The notes below the pieces were generated by a model. It saw only the letters and a program-made list of their open reading frames with translations, did no database searches and had not been told where the DNA came from. DNA of 41,634 nt from a virus: positions 1 to 41,634 of the IMG/VR virus record IMGVR_UViG_3300010885_021922. One strand, 5' to 3'. Below, piece by piece: positions 9,533 through 16,928 of this stretch. A program made the translations under genes and the position numbers. Positions within the stretch are counted from its first letter, which is position 1. Each line of letters opens with the position of its first letter.

Positions 9533-10626
9533 CGCTACCAGCATCAGGCTCGATCTCATTAAGTCAGGTCAACTATGAGTTGGGACTCTCTACGACGGCT
9601 TATAGCACTATGGATGATGCTGCGGTGCGAAGCCTGTTCGGAGTGGCAAGCGGCGCTATCTCTATGAGTAGCGGGTACGGGAAGTCCACAGTAAAAGTAA
9701 TAAGCAGCACTGCCAATGTGCCCGGTGGTGGAGCGCAGATTATATCTTTCTGTCTTTCTAGGGATGGTAGAAAAGCCTATGCCTTTGCTTATGTGAGCTA
9801 CCCAGCAGCATACCCATTTTATAAATCAACAGATGGTGGCACTACTTGGACATCCTATACCAATCCCGGCATTAACGTTGCACAGGAAATGTGCTGCTCC
9901 AGTGATGGTACTAAAGTATATGCTACCGGATATCCGGGCTATATTTGGTCAAGTAGCAATAGCGGGACATCATGGACTCAAAATACTTCTGGGTTGCCTA
10001 ATACTTATTGGAGAAGTATTTGCTGCTCTGCCGATGGTGCCATTGTGTATGCTATAGCCAATGGCGAGTACGGGGTCTATAGAAGTTTGGATAGTGGAGC
10101 CAATTGGTCATTACTAAGCTATACAGACACTTTGTATTACTCGGTTGCCTGTTCAGCAGATGGTTCCAAAGTAGTTACTTGTCGTGGTTACTCTCGGGAG
10201 CTTATAGTTAGTTCTAACTATGGTGTTACTTGGGCCAGTAAGACAATGACAATATCAGAACCCATCGGCTATCCACCCGATAACGTATCAATGTCTAATG
10301 ATGGCACGAAGATAGCTGCTTGTCCACAAAACATATCTAGCTATATATACGTTAGCTCGGATTCAGGCAATACATGGACAGAACGAACTACACCTTTGAC
10401 CCGCACTTATAACGTGAGAATATCAGGTGACGGTTCTAAGATAATTGTCTCTGAAGGATATGGAACGCATAGGGTTCTGTATAGTTCAGACAATGGGGTA
10501 ACTTGGACAACAATACTAAGTCTTAGCCAAGATGCACAGAAAAATATAGCACTATCCGATAACGGAAACGCGATTATTGCGGTAAATGCTTCTATCGGGA
10601 CTACCACTATCTATACCTACAAATAG
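9529..10626 (+). CDS. putative adhesin with Asp-box (BNR) beta-propeller
   Basis: A 365-residue protein. The first 55 or so residues ([17 protein letters not shown] and then [21 protein letters not shown]) match a short N-terminal module common in phage tail proteins. The rest is a propeller with two interleaved signatures: six Asp-box motifs of the S-x-D-x-G-x-T-W type (for example [32 protein letters not shown]) and about seven SxDGxK-type motifs (SRDGRK, SSDGTK, SADGSK, SNDGTK, SGDGSK). Such propellers bind or cut glycans; no catalytic residues could be assigned. It is coupled to the fibre by ATGA and probably acts as a second receptor-binding or fibre-associated protein. Confidence 0.75.
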   Translation: MTLPASGSISLSQVNYELGLSTTAYSTMDDAAVRSLFGVASGAISMSSGYGKSTVKVISSTANVPGGGAQIISFCLSRDGRKAYAFAYVSYPAAYPFYKSTDGGTTWTSYTNPGINVAQEMCCSSDGTKVYATGYPGYIWSSSNSGTSWTQNTSGLPNTYWRSICCSADGAIVYAIANGEYGVYRSLDSGANWSLLSYTDTLYYSVACSADGSKVVTCRGYSRELIVSSNYGVTWASKTMTISEPIGYPPDNVSMSNDGTKIAACPQNISSYIYVSSDSGNTWTERTTPLTRTYNVRISGDGSKIIVSEGYGTHRVLYSSDNGVTWTTILSLSQDAQKNIALSDNGNAIIAVNASIGTTTIYTYK

Positions 10627-10637
10627 GAGGACTAAGT

Positions 10638-11201
10638 ATGGAATTCACATTCAAAATAGAAAATTACTACCCTTATGAAAATAGGCTATTTGTGTTGTAC
10701 ACACCGATAGATGTACTTTTAGAGCCTATGGGGGGATGGGTCTACATTACGGCAAGCATGACGGAGAGCGAAATTCAAGATGCAGTTGTTGCCGCAGCAC
10801 CCATCGACAGGTGGGGCGTCACCAAAAATGTATTTGCTGGCAATATGGTTGGGTACACCAATACTGGCGTAAAGGTTCAAGGCGCTCCGTCTGAAATACC
10901 AGAACCTACCATAGCGGAATTAGCAGCCGAGTTTCAACGATCAGTAGTGTGTAGTGTGCAAAACCGACTAGATAGTTTTGCAGCTACAAAAAACTACGAC
11001 GGCATTCTCTCGGCTTGCTCTTACACCACCAGTGCTGTTCCCAAATTTGCCGCCGAGGCTCTGTATTGCAGTTCAGTTCGGGATGCAACATGGGCGGCGC
11101 TGTATCAGGGTCTTGCAGAAGTTGAAGTTGGCACTCGCCCAATGCCTAGCACCTACGCAGAAGTTGAGCTTCTTCTACCTCCACTGGAATGGCCTCTATG
11201 A
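10638..11201 (+). CDS. fibre-associated / tail-fibre assembly-like protein
   Basis: A 187-residue protein directly behind the fibre and propeller genes with a strong AGGAGG ribosome site. The C-terminal half contains a pattern common in proteins encoded after phage fibres: LDSFAATKNYDGILSAC, then FAAEALYCSSVRDATWAALY, then VEVGTRPMPSTYAEVE. Members are usually annotated as fibre-associated or hypothetical. A chaperone or cap role is inferred from position only. The stop overlaps the next ATG (ATGA). Confidence 0.65.
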   Translation: MEFTFKIENYYPYENRLFVLYTPIDVLLEPMGGWVYITASMTESEIQDAVVAAAPIDRWGVTKNVFAGNMVGYTNTGVKVQGAPSEIPEPTIAELAAEFQRSVVCSVQNRLDSFAATKNYDGILSACSYTTSAVPKFAAEALYCSSVRDATWAALYQGLAEVEVGTRPMPSTYAEVELLLPPLEWPL

Positions 11202-11431
11202 AAGCCCGCCTACTCCTGATCCTGATCCAGCTTGATGTGCTGCTGATGGTGACCCTGTTCGGTGGCAAGCGCAATGAAACCCTATCGGCAGCGGCGTGGG
11301 TTCTGCGCGAGGACGGCAAGTGGGCTGGCCGGTTGTTTGTGCCACTGATCGACTGGCTGATGACATGGATCGAGCGCGATCACTGTCAGGTGAGTTGGCT
11401 GGTTGAAAAAGACTTCTACCCGAAAGATTGA
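11198..11431 (+). CDS. small membrane-associated protein, 77 aa
   Basis: A 77-residue protein with a hydrophobic N-terminal segment (LLLILIQLDVLLMVTLF) followed by an amphipathic region and a conserved-looking end (LIDWLMTWIERDHCQVSW). Similar short proteins occur at the front of lysis cassettes in podoviruses of proteobacteria; their function is unknown. ATG 11198 overlaps the upstream stop (ATGA) and is preferred over ATG 11189. It is probably the first gene of lysis cassette A. Confidence 0.6.
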   Translation: MKARLLLILIQLDVLLMVTLFGGKRNETLSAAAWVLREDGKWAGRLFVPLIDWLMTWIERDHCQVSWLVEKDFYPKD

Positions 11432-11432
11432 T

Positions 11433-11732
11433 ATGGATGAACCAATTTTGCTGCGCCGAGCCGGGGACGGTAAAGAAGACTGTCCTGTGGGCGGCTGCAA
11501 GGCGATGGAAGTGCTGGAGTGGAGGTTCAATTTGAATCACGAACGCATGGATCGGATCGAGGCCAAGCTGGATCAGAACTGCGCTGATACGACTGAGGTG
11601 CTGGACATCCTGCGCTTGGGTAAATCATTTTTCCGGCTGGCCGGGTACTTTGGTGCGGTGGTCAAGTGGGTTCTAGGTATTGCCACTGCTGTGCTGATCT
11701 TTTGGGTGGCGCTTAGAGGGGTACCAAAATGA
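11433..11732 (+). CDS. putative holin/XhlA-like membrane protein, cassette A
   Basis: A 99-residue protein with a cytoplasmic-type N-terminal helical part (EWRFNLNHERMDRIEAKLDQN, a short coiled coil) and one C-terminal membrane segment (VVKWVLGIATAVLIFWVAL). This architecture resembles haemolysin XhlA-type phage proteins and single-pass holin candidates. Position directly before a SAR endolysin and spanins supports a role in lysis, either as holin or as antiholin/pinholin partner. ATG 11433 is chosen; the upstream in-frame TTG at 11403 overlaps the previous gene. The stop overlaps the next tiny ORF (ATGA). Confidence 0.6.
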   Translation: MDEPILLRRAGDGKEDCPVGGCKAMEVLEWRFNLNHERMDRIEAKLDQNCADTTEVLDILRLGKSFFRLAGYFGAVVKWVLGIATAVLIFWVALRGVPK

Positions 11733-11794
11733 TTGATTTGCTGTGGGACGCGCTGGCTGAGTGGCTTGATTTCTGGGGGAGCATTCTGCGATGA
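11729..11794 (+). CDS. 21-residue ORF coupled at both ends
   Basis: A tiny ORF encoding 21 residues, rich in Trp, Leu and acidic residues (MIDLLWDALAEWLDFWGSILR), predicted to be one amphipathic helix. Its ATG overlaps the stop of the holin-like gene and its stop overlaps the ATG of the endolysin gene, both as ATGA, so ribosomes would pass through it. It could be a membrane-active peptide or simply a device for translational coupling. No family recognised. Confidence 0.45.
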   Translation: MIDLLWDALAEWLDFWGSILR

Positions 11795-12264
11795 CTCCAG
11801 AGCAACGCACTGTCGTTCTTGCGCTGGCAACTGCCTTGGCCGTGCCATGCGAGGGACTGCGCCAGTATGCGTATCGGGATGTGACGGGCTTGCCCACGAT
11901 CTGCATGGGGGCCACCCGAGTGTTTGAGCGCGGGGTCGAAATTGGGGACTACTTTTCAGTGGCGCAGTGCAAAGAATTGCTTACCAAGGAGATGCTCAAT
12001 GTCATATCAGCCGTGGACAAATGCAGGCCGGGGTTACCGCCCCGTGTCCTCGCGGCGTTTAGTGATGCCGCATACAACATCGGAGCCACCGTCGCCTGCG
12101 ATACCCACAAGTCCACCGCTGCTAGAAAACTCAAGGCCGGTGACTACGTTGGCGCTTGCAATGAGTTGCCCAAGTGGGACAAGGCCAGAGTGGCCGGTGT
12201 GCTGGTGAGCTTGCCGGGGCTGACAAAGAGGCGGGAGATGGAGCGTGAGCTATGTTTGACATAA
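11791..12264 (+). CDS. SAR endolysin, GH24 lysozyme (R21-like), cassette A
   Basis: Muralytic lysozyme that cleaves the glycan strands of peptidoglycan. The 157-residue protein has a weakly hydrophobic N-terminal segment (about residues 7-19, TVVLALATALAVP) of the signal-anchor-release type, followed immediately by the catalytic motif: Glu21, Asp30 and Thr36 in the E-8-D-5-T spacing. Cys20 and Cys38 flank the triad and could take part in disulfide control, as known for some SAR endolysins. Such enzymes are exported by the host Sec system, stay tethered and inactive, and are released when the membrane is depolarised. It overlaps the 21-residue ORF upstream and the Rz gene downstream. Confidence 0.9.
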   Translation: MTPEQRTVVLALATALAVPCEGLRQYAYRDVTGLPTICMGATRVFERGVEIGDYFSVAQCKELLTKEMLNVISAVDKCRPGLPPRVLAAFSDAAYNIGATVACDTHKSTAARKLKAGDYVGACNELPKWDKARVAGVLVSLPGLTKRREMERELCLT

Positions 12265-12635
12265 CCCAATGTGTAGCAGTGGCAGTGGTGGCCGCAGCAC
12301 TGGGATTTAGTGCCGGGTGGAAAGTGACAGATTGGCGCTATGGCGCAAGGGAGAAAGATCGTGCTGAACAGGTACTGGTTGATGAGCGACTTACGGCGAC
12401 GGCGGCAATCAGACGCAGCGATGCCGTGGCGGCTGCACAAAATGCTGCGACTGTGCGGCTGGCTAGGCTGCGAGTGGATGCTGCTGGTAGCCGTACTGCT
12501 CTTATCAGCCTGTATGACGCCGCCACCAGTGCCCTGCTTAGTGCAGAAACTTCCCACTCCTCCTGCATTGACAGAGCCGCTGCCTCCGCAAACGTACTAA
12601 AACTCTTGGCGGGATTATTTTCGATACCACGTTGA
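12252..12635 (+). CDS. Rz: inner-membrane spanin Rz, cassette A
   Basis: A 127-residue i-spanin: an N-terminal membrane anchor (VAVAVVAAALGFSAGW) and a periplasmic Ala/Arg-rich helical domain. It overlaps the endolysin by 13 bp and contains the whole Rz1 gene in its +1 frame, the classic embedded spanin arrangement. The central part (AAQNAATVRLARLRVDAAGSR) aligns with the Rz of cassette B (AAQNASAARMVSLNRAAASSR), so the two are homologues. With Rz1 it would span the periplasm and fuse inner and outer membranes in the last step of lysis. Confidence 0.82.
   Translation: MFDITQCVAVAVVAAALGFSAGWKVTDWRYGAREKDRAEQVLVDERLTATAAIRRSDAVAAAQNAATVRLARLRVDAAGSRTALISLYDAATSALLSAETSHSSCIDRAAASANVLKLLAGLFSIPR
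12361..12600 (+). CDS. Rz1: outer-membrane spanin Rz1 lipoprotein embedded in Rz, cassette A
   Basis: A 79-residue o-spanin lying entirely inside Rz in the +1 frame. A hydrophobic stretch (WMLLVAVLLLSAC) ends in a lipobox with Cys51 as the lipidated residue, and the mature part is proline-rich (TPPPVPC, PTPPALTEPLPPQ). GTG 12361 is chosen because it follows a GGGAG ribosome site by 7 bp and because the resulting N-terminus (VLNRYWL in the reading frame) lines up with the Rz1 of cassette B (MNNRFWL). With these starts the lipobox Cys is residue 51 in both. Internal ATGs at 12421, 12442 or 12478 would give a shorter signal peptide. Confidence 0.8.
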   Translation: MLNRYWLMSDLRRRRQSDAAMPWRLHKMLRLCGWLGCEWMLLVAVLLLSACMTPPPVPCLVQKLPTPPALTEPLPPQTY

Positions 12636-12705
12636 ACAAGCTCTGCGTTGGCGGCGCTTCAGCGTGGGAAGTCGTTACTTCAGTCTAATTTTCAAAGGAT
12701 TCATC

Positions 12706-13254
12706 ATGGCAATCACCAAAACAACCCAGCCCTACGAATTTCTGGTTCGATGGACAAATGGCAGCGTCACCGGAGCGCATATCCGATTTCTGGAAACGCT
12801 TGCAGAAGATGGCGTGACCATCAGCGAAAAAGAAGGCAACGCACAAGCAGTGAGTCTTGCCGGGGAAGTCGGTTACCCTATCGCTGACGTGCTTAGTCTT
12901 GTGCAATCTACTGCGTTGTCTGATCTTGCAACCGCACAGGCCGCACTAGCCACAGCGCAAGCAAAAGTCACAGAGCTACAGGCCAAGATTGATGCCTACA
13001 CGCCACCTGTTAGCACTACCCCAACAGTGCCAACGTCGATCACGATGCGGCAAGCACGGCTGGCACTACTCGGTGCGGGTCTGCTCGATACTGTCAACGC
13101 TAGCATGGCTGGTATGGGCCAAGCGGCGCAGATAGAGTGGGAGTTTGCATCTGAAGTGCAGCGTAGCAACCCACTGATCGGGGCGATGGCAGCAGCACTG
13201 GGCATGACGGACGCGCAGCTTGATGATTTGTTTACTCTCGGGTCAACCTTATGA
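12706..13254 (+). CDS. phage protein with coiled coil and C-terminal QARLAL motif
   Basis: A 182-residue protein with an AAAGGA ribosome site before ATG 12706. It has an N-terminal domain, a helical coiled-coil stretch (about 80-105, DLATAQAALATAQAKVTELQAKI), a Pro/Thr linker, and a C-terminal helical module (ITMRQARLALLGAGLLDTVN, then IEWEFASEVQRSNPLIGAMAAALGMTDAQLDDLF). The C-terminal module is widespread at the ends of phage fibre-region proteins with unknown function. It follows cassette A and overlaps the next lipoprotein gene by ATGA. Confidence 0.6.
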   Translation: MAITKTTQPYEFLVRWTNGSVTGAHIRFLETLAEDGVTISEKEGNAQAVSLAGEVGYPIADVLSLVQSTALSDLATAQAALATAQAKVTELQAKIDAYTPPVSTTPTVPTSITMRQARLALLGAGLLDTVNASMAGMGQAAQIEWEFASEVQRSNPLIGAMAAALGMTDAQLDDLFTLGSTL

Positions 13255-13991
13255 AATATCTCCTGCTACCCTTGGTTCTACTCACCGGCTGTGCTTCGCA
13301 GAATTACACCAGCTATATTGCTGCTGAGACTGCACGCCATACTGCCGAGGGCGAGAAATACAAGGCAATGGCAGCGATTGCCGCTACCGGCTCAGACACA
13401 GCCAAAGTCGCCGCTGTAATGGCGATGGCGATGGGGCAGTCAGGTCAGGGCCAGCAGACGCAGGCTCCCGTAAATGAGGCTTTGCAGTGGGCCTCGATCC
13501 TTGTGCCGTCAATCACGCAAGTGGTTGGTATGAAATATCAGTATCTGAGCCAGCAAAACGCAAGTAATAACGCCACCGCAGTGGCAGTCAGCACCAACGA
13601 AACGATGGCGGGAATAGCTGGCAAAATCCAAGCGCCTGTGGCTAATATCACCACCACAACAACGCTCTCTGGCACCGGTAATCTCGGCAGCGGTTCCTAC
13701 ACGACCAATGCCAATCCGGTGCTTAGTGGCACTGGCACGCTCGGCAGCGGAGCCTATAGCACCGTGGACAATCATTCAGTTGACAACCACACAATCACTC
13801 CGACGCCTGTCACGGTCATAACCCCGGTAGTCATCACCCCCGTCACACCCACAGTGCCGGTAGTTATTGTCCCGCCTGTAACGCCCATTGTCCCTGTCAT
13901 CCCAACAGTGCCGGTCATTATTACGCCGGTAGTCAATACACCAACAACTGTTGTGTGCACCGTCTTAGCGGGAGTGACCTCGTGCAACTAA
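13251..13991 (+). CDS. phage-encoded lipoprotein with Pro/Val/Thr-rich tail
   Basis: A 246-residue predicted lipoprotein: signal peptide MKYLLLPLVLLTGC with a lipobox ending in Cys14. An Ala-rich helical part follows (about 20-120), then two GTGxLGSG(S/A)Y repeats (about 140-170) and a C-terminal tail of about 70 residues made almost only of Pro, Val, Thr and Ile. It could be displayed on the inner or outer membrane of the infected cell. A role such as superinfection exclusion (a moron) or a lysis accessory is possible from its position between cassette A and the scaffold gene, but no family is recognised. Confidence 0.6.
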   Translation: MKYLLLPLVLLTGCASQNYTSYIAAETARHTAEGEKYKAMAAIAATGSDTAKVAAVMAMAMGQSGQGQQTQAPVNEALQWASILVPSITQVVGMKYQYLSQQNASNNATAVAVSTNETMAGIAGKIQAPVANITTTTTLSGTGNLGSGSYTTNANPVLSGTGTLGSGAYSTVDNHSVDNHTITPTPVTVITPVVITPVTPTVPVVIVPPVTPIVPVIPTVPVIITPVVNTPTTVVCTVLAGVTSCN

Positions 13992-14049
13992 AATGCGTGA
14001 ACATAATAACCGTACTAGTTCGGCTAACTAGGGATTCGAAGGAATCAAA

Positions 14050-14805
14050 ATGCTAGATGAAGTTGTAGTAGCGGAAGTACCCGCGCCAGAACCGGTTGTC
14101 ACGGCGACATCGGCGACGGATGGTAGTGCGCCGGTTGTAGACACACCAGTTGTCCCACCCAAGACCTTCTCACAAGAGGAGTTGGATGCGGCAATCGGGA
14201 AAAGGCTTGCAAGAGAGCAGAGAAAATGGGAACGTGAACATCAGATTGCAGCCACACCACCTCCGGTGGATGTTGCCCCTGTCGATCAATTTGACTCTGT
14301 TGAAGCTTATGCTAAAGCAGTTGCCGAAAAGACCATCGAGCAGAGGGAAGAAATGCGGAGGCAGTCCGATGTCATCGAGCATTATCGTGAGCGTGAAGAG
14401 GAAGCGCGGAGTAAGTACGACGACTTTGACCAAGTTGCCTACAACCCCAAACTTATGATCACATCCGCGATGGCGCAGACGATCCAGCAATCTGATATGG
14501 GTACGGACGTGGCTTATTACCTCGGGTCGAACCCCAAAGAGTCGGAACGTATCTCCAAACTCGCGCCCTTTCTGCAAGCTAAGGAAATCGGGAAGATTGA
14601 AGCGAAGATCGCATCAGATCCCCCGGTAAAGAAAGTATCAAGTGCGCCAGCACCTTTTACTCCTGTTTCGTCCGGAGGGGGTAGCAATACTCCTAGTTAC
14701 GACACCACTGATCCTCGCTCGATTTCATCGATGACGACTTCTGAATGGATCGCGGCTGACCGGTTGAGGCAAGAGAAAAAATGGGCAGCGCAATATTCCC
14801 GCTAA
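14050..14805 (+). CDS. scaffolding protein
   Basis: A 251-residue, highly charged, mainly helical protein directly before the coat gene. It has an acidic, Pro/Val-rich N-terminus (1-38), a KTFSQEELDAAIGKRLAREQRKWE segment spread over residues 38-62, typical of phage scaffolds, a long central helix with EEMRRQSD...REREEEARSKYDDFDQVAYNPKLMITSAMA, and a basic C-terminal end (ADRLRQEKKWAAQYSR) that would contact coat subunits. Scaffolds direct prohead assembly and then leave the head. A GAAGGA ribosome site precedes the ATG. Confidence 0.85.
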   Translation: MLDEVVVAEVPAPEPVVTATSATDGSAPVVDTPVVPPKTFSQEELDAAIGKRLAREQRKWEREHQIAATPPPVDVAPVDQFDSVEAYAKAVAEKTIEQREEMRRQSDVIEHYREREEEARSKYDDFDQVAYNPKLMITSAMAQTIQQSDMGTDVAYYLGSNPKESERISKLAPFLQAKEIGKIEAKIASDPPVKKVSSAPAPFTPVSSGGGSNTPSYDTTDPRSISSMTTSEWIAADRLRQEKKWAAQYSR

Positions 14806-14826
14806 CTTCAATTTTAGGAGCCAATC

Positions 14827-16035
14827 ATGGCCGGTAATTCAATTCTCACGATTGACATGATCACAAGGAAAGCCCTTGAGATCTTGGAAAACAACCTTGT
14901 TCTGTCCCGGAACATCAATCGCCAATACGACGACTCGTTCGCCGTTGTCGGCGCGAAGATCGGTTCCACACTGCGTATCCGTCTTCCGGATCGCGCTTTG
15001 GTTACTGATGGCGCTGCCTTGCAGGTCCAGGACGACAATGAGCAGTTCACAACGCTGCCCGTGGCGACCCAAAAGCACATCGGCATTAACTTCACCTCTG
15101 CTGAGTTGACGATGCAGTTGGACGACTTCGCAGAACGTGTACTCAAGCCACGTATTTCGCAGTTGGCCTCCTCCGTCGATGCTGATCTGGCGACGGTCTA
15201 TAAGAATGTCTATAACTCTGTCGGCACCCCCGGCACTGTTCCGTCAACTTCTTTGGTGCTGTTGCAAGGCCAGCAGAAACTCAATGAGTTTGCAACCCCT
15301 ATGTCCCCCCGCTATGCCACTGTCAATCCTGCTGCGAATGCCGGGTTGGTTGAAGGCATGAAGGGTCTATTCAATCCGGGTGGCACTATCTCTTCGCAGT
15401 TCAAGAACGGCATGATGGGCACGGGCGTCTTGGGTTATGACGAGATTAACATGTCTCAGTCGATTCAGGTTCATACCACGGGCGCTTGGGGCACCACGAT
15501 CACTAGCACCGGAACTCTGTCTACTCAAGGTCAGGCAACGCTGCCGATCAGCTTCACTGGTTCTGCCCAGACCTGGAAACAGGGCGATGTGTTCACTATC
15601 GCTGAAGTCTATGCTGTGAACCCGCAGACTCGTCAATCAACTGGTTCGCTCCAGCAGTTTGTCGTGACTGAGGATGTCGCCAGTTCGAGCGCAACTGCAA
15701 CGGTGAAGATCTCTCCACCTATCTACACAGCGGCCCATGCGTTGGCTACTGTGAATTCGTTCCCTGTTGCCGGTAAGGCGGTTACGATGTTGGGTACTCT
15801 CAGCACTCAGTATCCACAAAACCTGATCTACCACAAGGATGCGTTCACCATGGCTACTGCCGACTTGCTGCTGCCTCAGGGTGTCGACATGGCTTCGCGT
15901 CAAGTCCATAATGGCATTTCGATGCGGATCGTTCGTCAGTACGATATCAACAATGACCGGATGCCTTGCCGAGTTGATGTCCTCTACGGTTTTGCCGCGA
16001 TTCGTCCAGTGATGGCCGCTCGTATCTGGGGCTAA
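14827..16035 (+). CDS. major capsid protein (P22 coat-like)
   Basis: A 402-residue HK97-fold coat protein of the P22 gp5 type. N-terminal landmarks are MITRKALEILENNLVLSRNINRQYDDSF and GAKIGSTLRIRLPDR, and GINFTSAELTMQLDDFAERVLKPRI follows. The middle (about 220-290), with SFTGSAQTWKQGDVFTIAEVYAVNPQTRQS, would be the inserted I-domain of the P22 family. The C-terminal end has VDMASRQVHNGISMRIVRQYDINNDRMPCRVDVLYGFAAIRP, spread over the last 55 residues. It has a good AGGAG ribosome site and lies between the scaffold and a decoration-like gene, as expected. Confidence 0.93.
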   Translation: MAGNSILTIDMITRKALEILENNLVLSRNINRQYDDSFAVVGAKIGSTLRIRLPDRALVTDGAALQVQDDNEQFTTLPVATQKHIGINFTSAELTMQLDDFAERVLKPRISQLASSVDADLATVYKNVYNSVGTPGTVPSTSLVLLQGQQKLNEFATPMSPRYATVNPAANAGLVEGMKGLFNPGGTISSQFKNGMMGTGVLGYDEINMSQSIQVHTTGAWGTTITSTGTLSTQGQATLPISFTGSAQTWKQGDVFTIAEVYAVNPQTRQSTGSLQQFVVTEDVASSSATATVKISPPIYTAAHALATVNSFPVAGKAVTMLGTLSTQYPQNLIYHKDAFTMATADLLLPQGVDMASRQVHNGISMRIVRQYDINNDRMPCRVDVLYGFAAIRPVMAARIWG

Positions 16036-16068
16036 GCCCTTAACCCTTTCAAACTTTAAGGAAAAATC

Positions 16069-16476
16069 ATGGCACTCCCTTCCGTTGGTGGTGGTCGTCA
16101 AGTTGGCGACGGTAATCTCAATGAGGTTGTTCTCACCACATCCCCCGCTCCCGCAACTTTCACAGCAACTGCAACCGTCACTGTTGCTGACATTCTTAGC
16201 GGGATCATTTCCTGCAATAAGGGGTCGGACGCAGCTACGGCATTGACTTTGCCTACCGTGGCTGATCTTGAGGCTCAGTTGGTCAATGCCAAAGTCGGTA
16301 GCTGCTTCGATGTGGTTGTTCTGAATGTGGCATCCGGGACTTCTGCTGATGTTACGGTCACTACAAACACAGGCTGGACACTCTCTGGTCTGATGGTTGT
16401 GCAGAATGCGTCTTCTGCCGCATTCCGTGCCCGTAAGACCGACACTGGCACTTGGTCGTTGTACGCCATTTCGTAA
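16069..16476 (+). CDS. putative head decoration protein
   Basis: A 135-residue, Thr/Val/Ala-rich protein predicted to be nearly all beta strand (TFTATATVTVADILSGII, VVVLNVASGTSADVTVTTNTGWTLSG). It follows the coat gene and has an AAGGA ribosome site. Size, composition and position fit a capsid decoration or stabilising protein. No catalytic motif is visible. Confidence 0.65.
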   Translation: MALPSVGGGRQVGDGNLNEVVLTTSPAPATFTATATVTVADILSGIISCNKGSDAATALTLPTVADLEAQLVNAKVGSCFDVVVLNVASGTSADVTVTTNTGWTLSGLMVVQNASSAAFRARKTDTGTWSLYAIS

Positions 16477-16482
16477 CCCAAA

Positions 16483-16502
16483 GCGGCCCCTAAAAAGGCC
16501 GC
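16483..16502 (+). promoter_or_regulatory. GC hairpin after the decoration gene
   Basis: Perfect 6-bp stem GCGGCC (16483-16488) and GGCCGC (16497-16502) around an 8-nt loop CCTAAAAA. There is no U-run after it, so it is more likely an mRNA-stability or processing element, or a weak attenuator, than a full terminator. Confidence 0.4.
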
Positions 16503-16518
16503 GAATCAAGGAAATATT

Positions 16519-16887
16519 ATGGGCGACACAAAATCAATTGGTATCGCATATCGCGACCAAGACCTTGACGGGTCTACCATCTCAAACTCCACTCTCTCGA
16601 ATTCCACCATCAATGCCTCATCGGTTGGGGCTAGTGGTGGCACGGTGGGTTTCTATGGGACTACCCCTATCGCAAAACCTGCGGCACTGACTGCACAACT
16701 CACTACCATCACGATTACGGATGCTGTGGGAACACCGGACTATGCTTTGTCAGCGTTAACCACTACTCTTCCTTATGGGTTGGCTACTGCTGCTGAGGCC
16801 ATTACTCTGATGTATGTCATCAAGAATCTTCAGGTTCGAATGGCTGAGTTGGAGACTAAGGTGGTTGCTCTCGGCCTAGTGGCCTAA
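16519..16887 (+). CDS. putative head fibre protein
   Basis: A 122-residue protein with an N-terminal Ser/Thr/Asn-rich stretch that looks like a short beta-helical repeat (DGSTISNSTLSNSTINASS), a GGTVGFYGTTPIAKPAALT segment, and a C-terminal helix/coiled coil (AITLMYVIKNLQVRMAELETKV). The GFYGxTPIAKP segment followed by a trimerising helix is the pattern of small head-fibre proteins. It lies in the coat-decoration group with an AAGGA ribosome site. Confidence 0.65.
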   Translation: MGDTKSIGIAYRDQDLDGSTISNSTLSNSTINASSVGASGGTVGFYGTTPIAKPAALTAQLTTITITDAVGTPDYALSALTTTLPYGLATAAEAITLMYVIKNLQVRMAELETKVVALGLVA

Positions 16888-16890
16888 ATC

Positions 16891-16917
16891 AAGTGCGCTC
16901 CCTCGGGGGCGTACTTT
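16891..16917 (+). terminator. strong hairpin before the gp4-like gene (attenuator candidate)
   Basis: AAGTGCGC at 16891 pairs with GGCGTACTT ending at 16917, giving a stem of about 11-12 bp with two G-U pairs and a tiny loop. Only a short UUU follows, and the AGGAG ribosome site of the next gene begins directly afterwards. It could lower expression of downstream tail genes relative to coat genes by partial termination or RNA processing. Confidence 0.45.
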
Positions 16918-16928
16918 AGGAGAACAAG

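Noticed and set aside
14011-14031. Hairpin CTAGTT/AACTAG before the scaffold gene as a terminator
   Set aside because: The stem is only 6 bp, A+T-rich and not followed by a U-run.
15637-16509. 290-residue antisense ORF opposite the coat gene
   Set aside because: It spans coat, intergenic gap and decoration gene on the other strand, contains no protein-like pattern, and is explained by the codon bias of the sense genes.
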